From: Agrococcus baldri
Lineage (GTDB): Bacteria > Actinomycetota > Actinomycetes > Actinomycetales > Microbacteriaceae
Direction: 5' to 3'
DNA length: 64,000 nucleotides
NCBI GenBank assembly: GCA_900114805.1
Contig: FOZN01000003.1
Span: 569,943 to 633,942 of the forward strand
Part shown: positions 16,928 through 25,747 of the stretch, in pieces
Layout: each line of letters begins with the position of its first letter
How positions within the stretch are numbered: the first letter of the stretch is position 1
The notes under the pieces: generated by a model
Told to the model about the DNA's origin: nothing
What the model saw: the letters and a program-made list of their open reading frames with translations, nothing else
Databases searched by the model: none
Position numbers and translations under genes: made by a program

Positions 16928-18034
16928 ATGCCGTCCTCAACGCCGCCACTCGGTCCACGCCCGATCCGGATCGGATCGTTGTTCAGCGGATACGGGGGCC
17001 TCGACCTCGCCGTCGAACACGCCACCGGCGGCGAGACCGCCTGGTTCTCCGAACTCAACGATCCCGTCGCCCGCGTCTTCACCCACCACTGGCCCGAAGC
17101 CCCGAACCTCGGCGACATCACCACTATCAACTGGAACCAGGTGACGCCGCTCGACGTGCTATGCGGCGGATTCCCATGCCAGGACGTCTCGACCGTCGGC
17201 AAACAAGCCGGCCTCGCACCCGGCACGCGATCGGGGCTCTGGTCGCACATGGCCGAAGCGATTGACGTGCTGCAACCCCGGCAAGTCGTGATCGAGAACG
17301 TGCGCGGCCTGCTCTCGGCCCGCGCAATCCGTCCACAGGCGCAAGGAGCAACCGATGACAACCGCAACCCCGCAACCCCCAGTCCTGCAACCCTTGGCGA
17401 TCTGGAATCCGCGACGTGGAGTCTGGGAGACGACGCAGCGCGACCTCTTCGGGCTCTCGGCGCCGTTCTCGGCGATTTGGGCCGACCTGCGGTATGACGC
17501 GAAGTGGATCGGCCTACCGGCTTCCGCTCTCGGCGCTCCTCACCACCGGTTCCGCATCTTCATCCTCGCCACCCGCCAAGGCGCTGTTTCGGACTCCGTT
17601 GGCGTCGGACTCCTCCCGCGGCGGCGAGACCCTGGACCAGGTGAAAGCCAGACGCGGAACGATCGCGCTATCGCACCAGATCATCGACTTCGCCCTACAC
17701 GGACCGCATGGCTCAGTGAACAAGAAGGACGCCTCGGAGACTCTGTGGTCGCTGATCGACGAGCTGTTCAACGGTGGGGACGATACGCCGACGCCATCAC
17801 CCGCTGGGAACACATCACCGGCAGGCCGCACCCTCACCGGCGATCGTAACCGACGACGCGGAGCCGCGACCGGCGCCGGCGTTCGTTGAGTGGCTGATGG
17901 GGCTACCTGCCGGGTGGACCACCGACTCCGTTCACGGACTTACCTATTCGGGTCGGCTTTCAGCTCTTGGTAATGGCGTTCTTCCGATACAAGCCGTGTA
18001 TGCGCTGCGCACGTTCTGTAGCAGCATCGAATAG
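16928..18034 (+). pseudogene. Cytosine-5 DNA methyltransferase, broken by several frameshifts
   Basis: The parts of a C5 methyltransferase lie in three frames. Motif I SLFSGYGGLDLAVEH, motif IV CGGFPCQDVS (catalytic Cys) and motif VI ENVRG are in frame from 16928. Motif VIII ASALGAPHHRFRIFILA is in a second frame from about 17478. SDSSRGGETLDQVKARRGTI is in a third frame from about 17577, then WGRYADAITRWEHITG from about 17780 and LMGLPAGWT...LGNGVLPIQA from about 17835. At least four frame changes are needed. Either the gene has decayed or the assembly holds indel errors. The intact protein would modify element DNA against restriction. Confidence 0.82.
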
Positions 18035-18146
18035 GCGCCAGTCGAGGGGCATGCAGCCTTCGGCCCACCCTGAATGCCCTTGAGAACAGAGTTCCGCAAC
18101 TTGAAGCGATGCGCGCATCGTCTACTAACTTCCGCGTATCATTCTT

Positions 18147-19880
18147 TCAATCCTCCGTCCTTGCTAGGCCCCCGAGGTCGACATGAACTCTTTGTACATT
18201 GCCTCCTGCCAGCGCCTTCTCTCGCCATCGCCGATCGTGAGTAACGGTGAGCACTGCCCCTGGGTAATCGCGTAGCGCGTCTTCCATCTGTTCGATGAGG
18301 TCCGGCGAGAGGTGGTTGGTGGGTTCATCAAGGAGCAAAATGTCGCTGGGAGCAGACACTGCTACGGCGACTTCCATGCGTCGGCGCTGCCCAACAGATA
18401 GCTCGTTCATGCGCAACGTCAGGTCATCTGGCGAGAAGAGTCCCAGCGCGAGAAGCGTTTCTGCCGCGTTCTCGACGTAGGCGTGTGTGGCCTCCGCAAA
18501 TGTATCCGCGAGCGTGCTTTTGCTCTCGCTCGCGGGCTCCTGACGGAGCCAGGCGAAGCGAAGACCAGGCCGCCGCCAGATCACGCCTTCTTGAACCACA
18601 AAATCGCCTGCAAGCGCACGTAGCAGCGTGGTCTTCCCTGCACCATTCGACCCAGAGATGAGCAGGCGGTCGCGCTCGTACACTTCAAGCGAGTCGAGCA
18701 CCAGTCCCGGCCCAGCGACGTCCTGCCCGTTGGCCAAGGAATGGGCTGCCAGCAGCAATGAATGCTGGGGCGTCGCATCGGTATTCTGGTCGGACGACCG
18801 GTCCGTGAAGTCTGGCGTGAACCTCAGTGGGTCTGCGGGTCTTGGCACCGGATCTGCGTGCAGTCGTGTCACGCGCTCCTTGGCCTGTCTGACCCGTCCC
18901 GTCGCGCCGTGGTCGCTGCTTCGGGCACGGAATGCGCCGTGGCCGAAACCGGCTCTGTCCTGCTTGCGTGGTATCGCGGCGAGGCGGAACGAGTTCGATG
19001 CTAAGAGTGCCTCACTCCGGGATAGCTCCTGGCACCATGCCTCGTACTGGGCGAGAAGCCGCTGTCGCTCCGCGTCGCGCGCAGCAAGATAGCCGGCGTA
19101 CCCGTTGCCATATCTCCGGAGCTCCCCGCCTTCGATCGCGACGATATCTGTTGCGATTCGATCGAGGAAAGCCCGATCGTGCGTCACGACGACGAGTGCG
19201 CCTCGATGGTGCGCGAGTCTGTCTTCCAGCCAGGCGACACCCTTGTCATCGAGGTCATTCGTGGGTTCGTCGAGGAGGAGCAGTTCTGATCCTCCGGACA
19301 GCGCCGCAGCGAGCGCAAGTCGCGTGCGTTCGCCTCCGGACAGTGACCCCACGAGACGCGTGCGATCGAGGTCACTCAGGGAAAGCTGGTCGAGCGCCGC
19401 ATCGACTCTCTGGTCAACGCCGTACCCATCCCTGGCTTCAAACTGATCGGTCAGTTCAGCTAGGCCATCGAGGAGGCTGGGGAGCTCGGATTCAGGAGCA
19501 TCGGCAAGTTGCTCACTGATGTTCTGCATTGCCGCCTCGATATCGCGAACGTCGACCAGCAACTGATCCAGCGCATCGGAAATCGTCGCTGCTGGCGGGA
19601 AGTGAGGCTGCTGCTCGGCCAGGGCGAGCCCGCCCGGAAGGTCGACGGCACGCTCGCCTGATGTGAGGGGGACGGCTCCTGCGAGAACCTGGAGGAGGGT
19701 CGACTTTCCGGCACCGTTGTCGCCGATCACTGCGACTCGTTCGTGAGCGCCCACAGTGATGTCGATGCTGCGGAGCACGACGCGGTCGGCGAAGCGCACG
19801 GTGCCGTTGCGGATTGCGCAGATGCGATGGCGAGCTCTCGTGGTGCTCGTAGGTTGGCTAAGTGGTGTTGGATGGGTCAA
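18147..19880 (-). CDS. ABC-F ribosome-protection protein (probable antibiotic resistance)
   Basis: A 577-residue soluble protein with two ABC domains and no membrane segment. Walker A motifs are GDNGAGKST and GSNGAGKTT, signatures LSGGERTRLAL and LSVGQRRRMEV, Walker B motifs LLLLDEPTND and LLLDEPTNH. The inter-domain linker (about residues 250-330) sets drug specificity in such proteins. It likely displaces macrolide, lincosamide or similar drugs from the ribosome. The TTG at 19880 with GAGGAG 6 bp upstream is preferred over a GTG at 19916. Divergent from erm; its leader suggests drug induction. Confidence 0.8.
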   Translation of the reverse strand: MTHPTPLSQPTSTTRARHRICAIRNGTVRFADRVVLRSIDITVGAHERVAVIGDNGAGKSTLLQVLAGAVPLTSGERAVDLPGGLALAEQQPHFPPAATISDALDQLLVDVRDIEAAMQNISEQLADAPESELPSLLDGLAELTDQFEARDGYGVDQRVDAALDQLSLSDLDRTRLVGSLSGGERTRLALAAALSGGSELLLLDEPTNDLDDKGVAWLEDRLAHHRGALVVVTHDRAFLDRIATDIVAIEGGELRRYGNGYAGYLAARDAERQRLLAQYEAWCQELSRSEALLASNSFRLAAIPRKQDRAGFGHGAFRARSSDHGATGRVRQAKERVTRLHADPVPRPADPLRFTPDFTDRSSDQNTDATPQHSLLLAAHSLANGQDVAGPGLVLDSLEVYERDRLLISGSNGAGKTTLLRALAGDFVVQEGVIWRRPGLRFAWLRQEPASESKSTLADTFAEATHAYVENAAETLLALGLFSPDDLTLRMNELSVGQRRRMEVAVAVSAPSDILLLDEPTNHLSPDLIEQMEDALRDYPGAVLTVTHDRRWREKALAGGNVQRVHVDLGGLARTED

Positions 19881-19933
19881 GGGGAACTCCTCTGCGCGAC
19901 CGGCAGGTGAGGACACCAGCAGAATCGCAACAG

Positions 19934-19958
19934 GTGCGACTCAAGAAAGGAGTCGCAC
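19934..19958 (-). promoter_or_regulatory. Hairpin in the ABC-F leader
   Basis: Perfect 9-bp stem GTGCGACTC/GAGTCGCAC with a 7-base loop, 54 bp before the ABC-F TTG start. No T-tract follows, so it may act on translation or as part of an attenuator with the hairpin at 20008-20041. Confidence 0.6.
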
Positions 19959-20007
19959 GGTGTACGGGGGCCTCGCGTCTGCGGCGTGACACTGCCCAGC
20001 GCGCTTA

Positions 20008-20041
20008 GGACCCACCACGGAGAGAACTCAACGTGGTGTCC
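20008..20041 (-). promoter_or_regulatory. Second hairpin in the ABC-F leader
   Basis: Stem ACCACG/CGTGGT (20014-20019 and 20032-20037) extended by GGAC/GTCC across a two-base bulge. It starts 5 bp after the leader-ORF stop codon, where a stalled ribosome would block it. Confidence 0.55.
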
Positions 20042-20045
20042 CGTA

Positions 20046-20066
20046 CTAGCGGATCAGTGCTCCCAT
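20046..20066 (-). CDS. Leader peptide MGALIR of the ABC-F gene
   Basis: A six-codon ORF (ATG to TAG) on the minus strand. Its ATG lies 7 bp after TAGAGT (20074-20079), so the mRNA probably starts at or next to this ATG (leaderless). No clear -35 box is seen. It is similar in start, length and layout to the erm leader MGTLIFAR on the other strand, which makes chance less likely. Probable role: ribosome stalling by drug to induce the ABC-F gene. Confidence 0.55.
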   Translation of the reverse strand: MGALIR

Positions 20067-20164
20067 GACGAACACTCTATCAGGCACGGCTGCTCAAGCC
20101 CCTGAACCCGGAGACGTGAGAGGTACGGCAGGCACTGAACGGGTCTGACGCGACATTCAAGCGC

Positions 20165-20194
20165 TTGGCGTTTCGACGGAGGGTCGGATAGCCT
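20165..20194 (+). promoter_or_regulatory. Probable erm promoter
   Basis: -35 TTGGCG (20165-20170), 18 bp, -10 TAGCCT (20189-20194, TANNNT type). The start of transcription would fall at the leader ATG, 7 bp after the -10 box. Confidence 0.55.
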
Positions 20195-20201
20195 GGCACT
20201 C

Positions 20202-20228
20202 ATGGGAACATTGATTTTCGCGCGCTGA
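20202..20228 (+). CDS. Erm leader peptide MGTLIFAR
   Basis: An eight-codon ORF (ATG 20202 to TGA 20226-20228), probably leaderless. It is followed at once by a terminator-like hairpin. Drug-dependent stalling on such peptides is the usual way erm genes are induced. The IF-plus-basic pattern is reminiscent of known erm leaders, but there is no experimental link. Confidence 0.6.
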   Translation: MGTLIFAR

Positions 20229-20230
20229 TG

Positions 20231-20285
20231 GCGCTCTCTGGGAAAGGCGACAGTCGCTCGTAGCGATCTGAGCGCTTCTCTTTTT
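20231..20285 (+). terminator. Transcription attenuator in the erm leader
   Basis: GCGCTC (20231-20236) can pair with GAGCGC (20270-20275) around inner stems such as TCGCT/AGCGA (20054-20066 offset in the same leader, at 20254-20266). The outer stem is followed by TTCTCTTTTT (20276-20285), a terminator-type T-tract. Transcription would stop before erm unless a ribosome stalled on MGTLIFAR changes the folding. Confidence 0.6.
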
Positions 20286-20407
20286 GGTACCCAGATTGTC
20301 TACGCCATCGCTCGGAGTGTCCTTAGCATCCGCGCGCGCGTTCCTCTTCTCTCAATGTTCGTTGTGACGTCGGGTGCTCCAATTCCCATGCTTCTTGGAG
20401 CGCTCAA

Positions 20408-21184
20408 ATGCGATTTCAATCAACCAATGGTGGCCGCCATGAACTCGGCCAAAACTTCCTCCGTAATCCCAACACCATCAATCGATTCGTTGCTGTCGTT
20501 CGCGAAACAAAGGGCGGCATTCTTGAGATCGGTGCTGGCGATGGGGCTATCACACGAAAGCTCTCACTACTAGGACGAGAGCTCACCGCAATCGATGTTG
20601 ACGAACGACACGTCAAGCGTTTGCGGCAAAACTTCTCTACCATTCGAGTCGAGCGAGCCGACGCGTTGCGTTTCACGCTTGAGTTCCCCGTGATAGTCGG
20701 AAACATCCCCTTCAGCCTCACAACACCAATCCTGCGCCGCCTCCTCAAAGCATCCTCCTGGCATGACGCGGTCCTGCTGACCCAGTGGGAAGTTGCTCGG
20801 AAGCGCGCAGGCATTGGTGGACGCACAATGATGACTGCGCAAGCTGCTCCCTGGTATGTCTTCGAGTTGTGCGGGCGCGTACCAGCCCAACATTTCACAC
20901 CGCAGCCCAGCGTCGACGGCGGCATCCTCCACGTGACTCGTCGCGAAAGACCACTCGTGCCCTCAAAGGAACGGCGGGGCTACGAGAATTTCGTGTATGC
21001 GACTTTTACCGGCAAAGGTCGCACACTCGCGCAGGTCATCACCCAGTCAACTGGAGCACCAAGCAACGACGTATCTCGAGCGCTCAGCGACCTGTCGCTA
21101 ACAGCAATTCGTCTACCACGCGATCTGGACGTCGAGGCATGGGTTTCTTTGTGGTCACGACTAGCACGCAACCGGCCACGGTGA
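20408..21184 (+). CDS. erm: 23S rRNA adenine methyltransferase, Erm family
   Basis: A 258-residue KsgA/Erm methyltransferase. SAM-binding motif ILEIGAGDGAITRKL lies at about residues 39-53, and the catalytic motif IV VIVGNIPFSLTTPI at about 96-109. By eye it is nearest to actinobacterial Erm proteins such as Erm(X), Erm(36) or Erm(46). It methylates A2058, giving macrolide-lincosamide-streptogramin B resistance. A ribosome site GGAG precedes the ATG by 8 bp. Lower GC than the neighbours suggests acquisition. Confidence 0.88.
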   Translation: MRFQSTNGGRHELGQNFLRNPNTINRFVAVVRETKGGILEIGAGDGAITRKLSLLGRELTAIDVDERHVKRLRQNFSTIRVERADALRFTLEFPVIVGNIPFSLTTPILRRLLKASSWHDAVLLTQWEVARKRAGIGGRTMMTAQAAPWYVFELCGRVPAQHFTPQPSVDGGILHVTRRERPLVPSKERRGYENFVYATFTGKGRTLAQVITQSTGAPSNDVSRALSDLSLTAIRLPRDLDVEAWVSLWSRLARNRPR

Positions 21185-21277
21185 TCGCGTGCATCACCCC
21201 GCGCGGACTCAGCGGACTCCTGACCGGATGCACGTTCACCGACGCACGTCGCTCAGTCTCCCCGGCCATCGCAGACC

Positions 21278-22225
21278 ATGAGCCAGCCTGAACGAGCACG
21301 GCCCGCCGGAACAAGGTTCGTGCCGATCCACGCCAACACCCGCACCATCCACCGCCCCGTCGGCCCCGTCGCGTACGACTGCGTGAAACTCATCGTCGTG
21401 CGCGACGGGTCCGCCATCCTGTTCAGCGAATTCGGGGAACGACCGATCAACGTCGGCGACGTGGTGCTGCTGGCCGCAAACACGCTGTGCGGGTCCGAGC
21501 CAGAAGAGCACATCACGGTCTCAACGATCTACGCCGACGCCGACTACGTGCTCGACCAACTGTTCTGGCAGCACGCCGACCTCCTGTGCGACCGCCTCGA
21601 CACCCAAGCCCTTGCGGACACGATCTACACCGAACCAGCGCAGATTCTGCGACTCGGTGAAGGCCGCGCCGGGATGCTCATGCCCTGGGTGGACGAGCTG
21701 GTCGCCCTCACCGCGGACGGGATCGCGCGTCACCGGTTCCACCGTGCTCAAGCTCTCTGGTTCTCGATCATCGACCAGGTGGCACCGTTCATCCGCGTCT
21801 CACCGCACCGGGCCGGCCCGAGCCAACGAGCACATATCCGGCCGACGTTGCCGCGGGATCGCCGGTTCGCACCGCTCCGCGCCGAAGCGCGCGAGGTAGA
21901 GGAACTGCTCCGCGGACGTATCGCCTACGACTGGAGCTTGCCCGAACTCTCTGCTCGCGTGCACCTGTCTTCGAAGCAGCTCGGTCGCGTGTTCGTGGAG
22001 GCATTCGGGAAGACGCCGTTGGCGTATCTGACGATGCTGCGCGTGCAGGAGATGGCGCGAGTGTTGCGCGAGCCTGACGTGACGATCGCGGAGGCTGGTC
22101 GCCGGGTCGGGTGGCGCTCACGCAATCGTGCGACGGAGGCGTTCCGGGAGCATGCCGGGATCACTCCGGCGCGGTATCGGCAGATGCAGCGGATGCCCGT
22201 GAACGGGACATCTGGGCCCGGGTAA
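21278..22225 (+). CDS. AraC-family transcriptional regulator
   Basis: A 315-residue regulator. The N-terminal half (about 1-150) looks like a cupin-type effector domain (AraC_binding_2-like, DVVLLAANTLCGSEPEEHIT). The C-terminal 110 residues hold the double helix-turn-helix with LSARVHLSSKQLGRVFVEAF and the family end motif FREHAGITPARYRQM. It lies 93 bp after erm on the same strand. The effector and target are unknown; control of ICE or resistance genes is only a guess. Confidence 0.85.
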   Translation: MSQPERARPAGTRFVPIHANTRTIHRPVGPVAYDCVKLIVVRDGSAILFSEFGERPINVGDVVLLAANTLCGSEPEEHITVSTIYADADYVLDQLFWQHADLLCDRLDTQALADTIYTEPAQILRLGEGRAGMLMPWVDELVALTADGIARHRFHRAQALWFSIIDQVAPFIRVSPHRAGPSQRAHIRPTLPRDRRFAPLRAEAREVEELLRGRIAYDWSLPELSARVHLSSKQLGRVFVEAFGKTPLAYLTMLRVQEMARVLREPDVTIAEAGRRVGWRSRNRATEAFREHAGITPARYRQMQRMPVNGTSGPG

Positions 22226-22368
22226 TAGACGTCATCATCAGGGGCTTCGCCCGCGGGCTCGGCAGGGCTGCTATCCGGTTGTTCTACGTCAGGCGCACAC
22301 GACGTTCCTGATGGCCAACCTACTGATCGTTTTGTTCGCTGACCGTCTCGACACTCCGGGTTCTCCTG

Positions 22369-22385
22369 GCGCACCTCGCAGGTGC
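22369..22385 (+). promoter_or_regulatory. Element-wide motif copy before ardC
   Basis: GCGCACCTCGCAGGTGC contains the perfect dyad GCACCT-CGC-AGGTGC (22371-22385). It lies in the 210-bp gap 22226-22435, 67 bp before the ardC-like start. No other feature is seen in the gap. Confidence 0.65.
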
Positions 22386-22435
22386 AGGACCGACCGCCAT
22401 CGTGGTGGCCGGTCCCGCCGGGAGGAGGCCGGATC

Positions 22436-23533
22436 ATGGCGACGAGGGAGGAAGCCCGCCAGGCGCGGGAAGCGAAGCTCGACGAGCTGCACGCCCGTCT
22501 GACCGGCGCGGTCGAGCAGCTGGTCACCGGTGATGACTGGGCCGCCGCGCTCCGGTTCGCGGCCCGGTTCCGGTCGCGGTCGTTCAACAACACACTGCTG
22601 ATCTGGGTGCAGCACGCCGCTGCGTTCGCCGAAGGGCGGGTGCCGGAGCCGTTCCCGACCTATGTCGCCGGGTACAAGCAGTGGCAGCAGCTCGGGCGTC
22701 AGGTCGAGAAGGGTCAGGGCGGGTATCAGATCCTCGCCCCGGTCACCGGCCGGTTCGCCTCATCGCACCCGGCGGACCCGGAGTCGTGGCGGCGTCTGAA
22801 CCGGGGCGAGAAGCCGAAACCGGGTGAGGTCGTGCGCACTCGCATGGTCGGGGTCCGTCCCGCCTACGTGTGGGACGCCTCGCAGACCAGCGGTGAGTCG
22901 ATCCCGGAACCACCGTCACCGAAGCTGCTCGTGGGTGAGGCGCCGGCTGGCCTGTGGGAGGGGCTGGCGTCGCAGGTGCGGTCGGCGGGGTTCGAGCTGC
23001 TGGTGGTGCCGCATGAGGGCATGATCCACGGCGCGAACGGGATGACCGACTTCGAAGCGAAGCAGGTCGCCGTGCGGGAGAACATGGACCCCGTCGCGCG
23101 GGTGAAGACCCTCGCGCACGAACTCGCGCATGTGCTGATGCACGACCCGGACGCCGAGGATGCGCGGGCCCATCGCGGGATCGGTGAGGTCGAGGCCGAA
23201 TCGGTCGCACTAATGATCGGTGCTGCACACGGAATGGACACCAGCGAGTACACGATCCCGTACGTGTCGAGCTGGGCGGCGCGCGTCGACGGGAAAGAGC
23301 CCGTCGAGATCGTGCAGGCCACCGGCGAACGAGTCCGCAAGACCGCTGCCGGGATTCTCGATCAGCTCGACACGATCCAGGTGGGCGACGGCATCCCACC
23401 CGGCCTTGACAAAGACGCGCCAGCACGCGAGACCAAGCGACCAGCACCCGCGCAGGACGCACCGTCGCGGAGCACGCCGGCACCTGCGCGGGAACCGGAG
23501 CGGGCCGCAGTCGCGGTGGGGCGGGGGCTGTGA
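22436..23533 (+). CDS. ardC: ArdC-like antirestriction / ssDNA-binding protein with zinc peptidase domain
   Basis: A 365-residue protein. The N-terminal ArdC/DUF1738-type domain (about 1-130) includes RSFNNTLLIWVQ and FPTYVAGYKQWQQLGRQV. An ImmA/IrrE-like metallopeptidase follows, with LAHELAHVLMH (about 225-235) and a downstream glutamate in VEAESVALM. The last 40 residues are a proline-rich tail. ArdC-type proteins protect incoming single-stranded DNA from restriction during conjugation. SD GGGAGGAGG sits before the ATG at 22436. First gene of a tight unit; its stop overlaps the next start. Confidence 0.83.
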   Translation: MATREEARQAREAKLDELHARLTGAVEQLVTGDDWAAALRFAARFRSRSFNNTLLIWVQHAAAFAEGRVPEPFPTYVAGYKQWQQLGRQVEKGQGGYQILAPVTGRFASSHPADPESWRRLNRGEKPKPGEVVRTRMVGVRPAYVWDASQTSGESIPEPPSPKLLVGEAPAGLWEGLASQVRSAGFELLVVPHEGMIHGANGMTDFEAKQVAVRENMDPVARVKTLAHELAHVLMHDPDAEDARAHRGIGEVEAESVALMIGAAHGMDTSEYTIPYVSSWAARVDGKEPVEIVQATGERVRKTAAGILDQLDTIQVGDGIPPGLDKDAPARETKRPAPAQDAPSRSTPAPAREPERAAVAVGRGL

Positions 23534-24471
23534 TGGCTGGGCAGACCGCGTTCACGGCCGTCCTCGGCGGAATGAATCAGCGGTGGCCGCTTCCGGAGGC
23601 GGCGCGAGCCTTCGCAGCGGCGGGGGTGCCGGTGTTCCCATGCGCCCCGGGCGGGAAGCGTCCGCTGATCCGTGACGGACGCGGATTCCGCGACTCCACC
23701 ACGAACCTCGCGCAGGTCGAGGCCTGGTGGCGGCGGGCTCCGGAGGCGAACATCGGCATCCCTACCGGTGCTGTCTCCGGGGTCGTGGTCGTCGATGTCG
23801 ATGTGCACGGCCCCGTCAACGGCTACGACCAGTTCGCTCGCGCCGACCGTGCCGGCTTCGTGGACGGGTGGGAGGTACTCGCCAGGTCGCCGTCGGGCGG
23901 CATGCACGCCTACTACCCAGCCTCTGACGGTGGGACGCAGCGGTCGTGGCAGGCAGCCCGGGCCGGGATCGACTTCCGCGGCGACGGCGGCTACATCATC
24001 GCCCCACCCTCCCGCCGCATCATCAACGGCAACCCGGTGCCGTATGTCGTGGAGACGTTCGCGACGAGTCCGGGCAGCCCGGTGGATGCGGCCCGGTTGC
24101 GGGACTTCCTCGACCCCCGACCAGCACCGGCCACCAGGCCTGCGCGCACCGTCGCGGGGTCGGGGGCGGAGGTGTCGCGGTTGGCGGCGTGGGTGTCCCG
24201 GCGGCAGGAGGGCGAGCGCAACCACGGGCTGTTCTGGGCGGCGTGCAAGCTTGCCGAGCACCAGGTCGCTCCCTCCGATGCGCTCGACGTACTCACCGCC
24301 GCAGCCGGGCACGCCGGGTTGAGCGAACGCGAAGCGGTCACCACGATCCGTTCCGCCTATCGGGCCGTGCACGGTGGTACCCGAGGCAGCCCAACGTCGG
24401 CCGTATCCTCGCCGTCGCGGTTCGCAGCGCTGGAGGCGGCGGCGTCGCGAGTTCGGGTGCGGGGGTTGTGA
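23533..24471 (+). CDS. Bifunctional primase/polymerase (prim-pol) domain protein
   Basis: A 312-residue protein with an N-terminal prim-pol domain: ARAFAAAGVPVFPCAPGGKRP (about 19-39), VVVVDVDVHGP (catalytic DxD, about 84-94) and GIDFRGDGGYIIAPPS (about 140-155). The C-terminal part (about 210-290) resembles a primase C-terminal helical domain. It could prime the transferred strand or replicate the excised element. Translationally coupled to the genes on both sides (ATGA overlaps). Confidence 0.83.
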   Translation: MAGQTAFTAVLGGMNQRWPLPEAARAFAAAGVPVFPCAPGGKRPLIRDGRGFRDSTTNLAQVEAWWRRAPEANIGIPTGAVSGVVVVDVDVHGPVNGYDQFARADRAGFVDGWEVLARSPSGGMHAYYPASDGGTQRSWQAARAGIDFRGDGGYIIAPPSRRIINGNPVPYVVETFATSPGSPVDAARLRDFLDPRPAPATRPARTVAGSGAEVSRLAAWVSRRQEGERNHGLFWAACKLAEHQVAPSDALDVLTAAAGHAGLSEREAVTTIRSAYRAVHGGTRGSPTSAVSSPSRFAALEAAASRVRVRGL

Positions 24472-25253
24472 TGGTCGGCCGGCAGCGGTGGGGGTGGTCG
24501 GTCGTCTCGGCGGCGGCCGGCACCATCGGGATCGCGGCCGGCGCGTTCTGGCTGTCCTTCATCGCGTTGGCCGACCTCGCTGCCCGCTCCGGGATCACGG
24601 TTGGGCAGGCGTGGGTGTGGCCGCTGCTGGTCGATGGGCTGATCGTCGTCGCGACCGTCGCGGTCGTCGCTCTCGACCGGCACCGGGCGGCGTGGTATCC
24701 GTGGGCGCTGCTGATCGCCGGCGCCCTGGTGTCGGTGACGGCGAACGCCGCACACGCTCTGGTCGCCGCGGATGCGACTGTGCCCGGCGTCCTCGCGGGC
24801 ATTGTCGCCGCGGTGCCGCCGCTGGTGCTGCTCGCTTCCACCCACCTCACCGTCGTCCTCATCCGCTCCACTGCCCCTGAACGGGCCACCGCGGACGCGC
24901 TCGATGTGTCGCCGGCGGCTGTTCCTGCTCCTACTGCTGAGCCTGCCGTGGCCGAGACGCCGCCCATCCCGGAGCCGGAGCAGGCGACGGCGCTTCCTGT
25001 ACCGGTCGAGTCTGACCCGCCGGTGCCCGTCGAGTTGCCCGCATCGGAGGGCGCTGATGGGCGGCGGGAGCGTGCGGTCGCGTTGCGGGAGGAGCAGTGG
25101 TCGAACAAGAAGATCGCCGCCGAGCTCGGGGTGCATCCCTCGACGGTGGGGCGATGGTTCGCGCACCTGACCGATACCCGGCCGTCATCCACGGCTGCCA
25201 CGTCGTCTCCGGCTGATCCGGCCGGGCCGCTCTCGGAAGGAGCACCATCATGA
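24471..25253 (+). CDS. DUF2637 membrane protein with C-terminal helix-turn-helix
   Basis: A 260-residue protein. Four hydrophobic segments fill residues 10-130 (DUF2637-like, with WPLLVDGLIVVATVAVVAL). A proline-rich linker (about 140-190) leads to a homeodomain-like HTH (WSNKKIAAELGVHPSTVGRWFAHL, about 205-228). Such proteins occur in actinobacterial plasmids and ICEs next to replication genes (Spd-type). Role unknown; the layout suggests a membrane-anchored DNA-binding protein. It overlaps both neighbours by 1-4 bp. Confidence 0.7.
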   Translation: MVGRQRWGWSVVSAAAGTIGIAAGAFWLSFIALADLAARSGITVGQAWVWPLLVDGLIVVATVAVVALDRHRAAWYPWALLIAGALVSVTANAAHALVAADATVPGVLAGIVAAVPPLVLLASTHLTVVLIRSTAPERATADALDVSPAAVPAPTAEPAVAETPPIPEPEQATALPVPVESDPPVPVELPASEGADGRRERAVALREEQWSNKKIAAELGVHPSTVGRWFAHLTDTRPSSTAATSSPADPAGPLSEGAPS

Positions 25254-25663
25254 ACGAGTCACACCACGACCCGCACACCACACGAACCAACGCAGCTGCC
25301 GAGGCAGCCGAAGCCGCCCGTGCGGAGCCGGCGGCGGAGGCACGGTTGGTGCCGGAGGCGATCCAGGCCGCCGACATCGACCACCACACCGCCGACACCG
25401 TGCTCACTGGGGATGGCATGGCGGCGAGGGCGCGGGGTGTGGATTGGGTGCGCCCGTCCGATCTGCTGGCCCGCGGGACGGGACGGGTGGCGCGGTCGGC
25501 GATCGATCTCCAGGCGCATCTGGCCGAGCAAGCCCGTACGGGTATCCGTGTCGGGGTGTCGCGGTTGGGTGAGCGGGCGCGGCGGCTGCCGCCGGTGACG
25601 GCGTTCGGGCGCGGCCCGGCCGGGAGGTCGGGGGCCGAGCGCGATGCGGTCGGGATGAGCTGA
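25250..25663 (+). CDS. Hypothetical ICE protein
   Basis: 137 residues, alanine- and arginine-rich, with no recognised domain, signal peptide or membrane segment. The ATG overlaps the previous stop (ATGA), so it is the last gene of the ardC transcription unit. The regular codon use of the region supports a real gene. Confidence 0.55.
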   Translation: MNESHHDPHTTRTNAAAEAAEAARAEPAAEARLVPEAIQAADIDHHTADTVLTGDGMAARARGVDWVRPSDLLARGTGRVARSAIDLQAHLAEQARTGIRVGVSRLGERARRLPPVTAFGRGPAGRSGAERDAVGMS

Positions 25664-25712
25664 TGGCGGTGCATGAGCATGTCCACCATCACGGGCCCGG
25701 AGTCGTGGGACG

Positions 25713-25736
25713 AGGTGCGCACCTGCTGTGCAGGAG
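25713..25736 (+). promoter_or_regulatory. Element-wide motif copy inside a 12-bp palindrome
   Basis: AGGTGCGCACCT (25713-25724) is a perfect palindrome containing the GCGCACCT core. It lies 31 bp before the ATG at 25748. Confidence 0.6.
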
Positions 25737-25747
25737 GTGCCCTCACC

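Noticed and set aside
20355..20573. Small ORF overlapping the erm start
   Set aside because: No ribosome site, and its sequence is an out-of-frame reading of erm; the MGTLIFAR ORF is a better leader.
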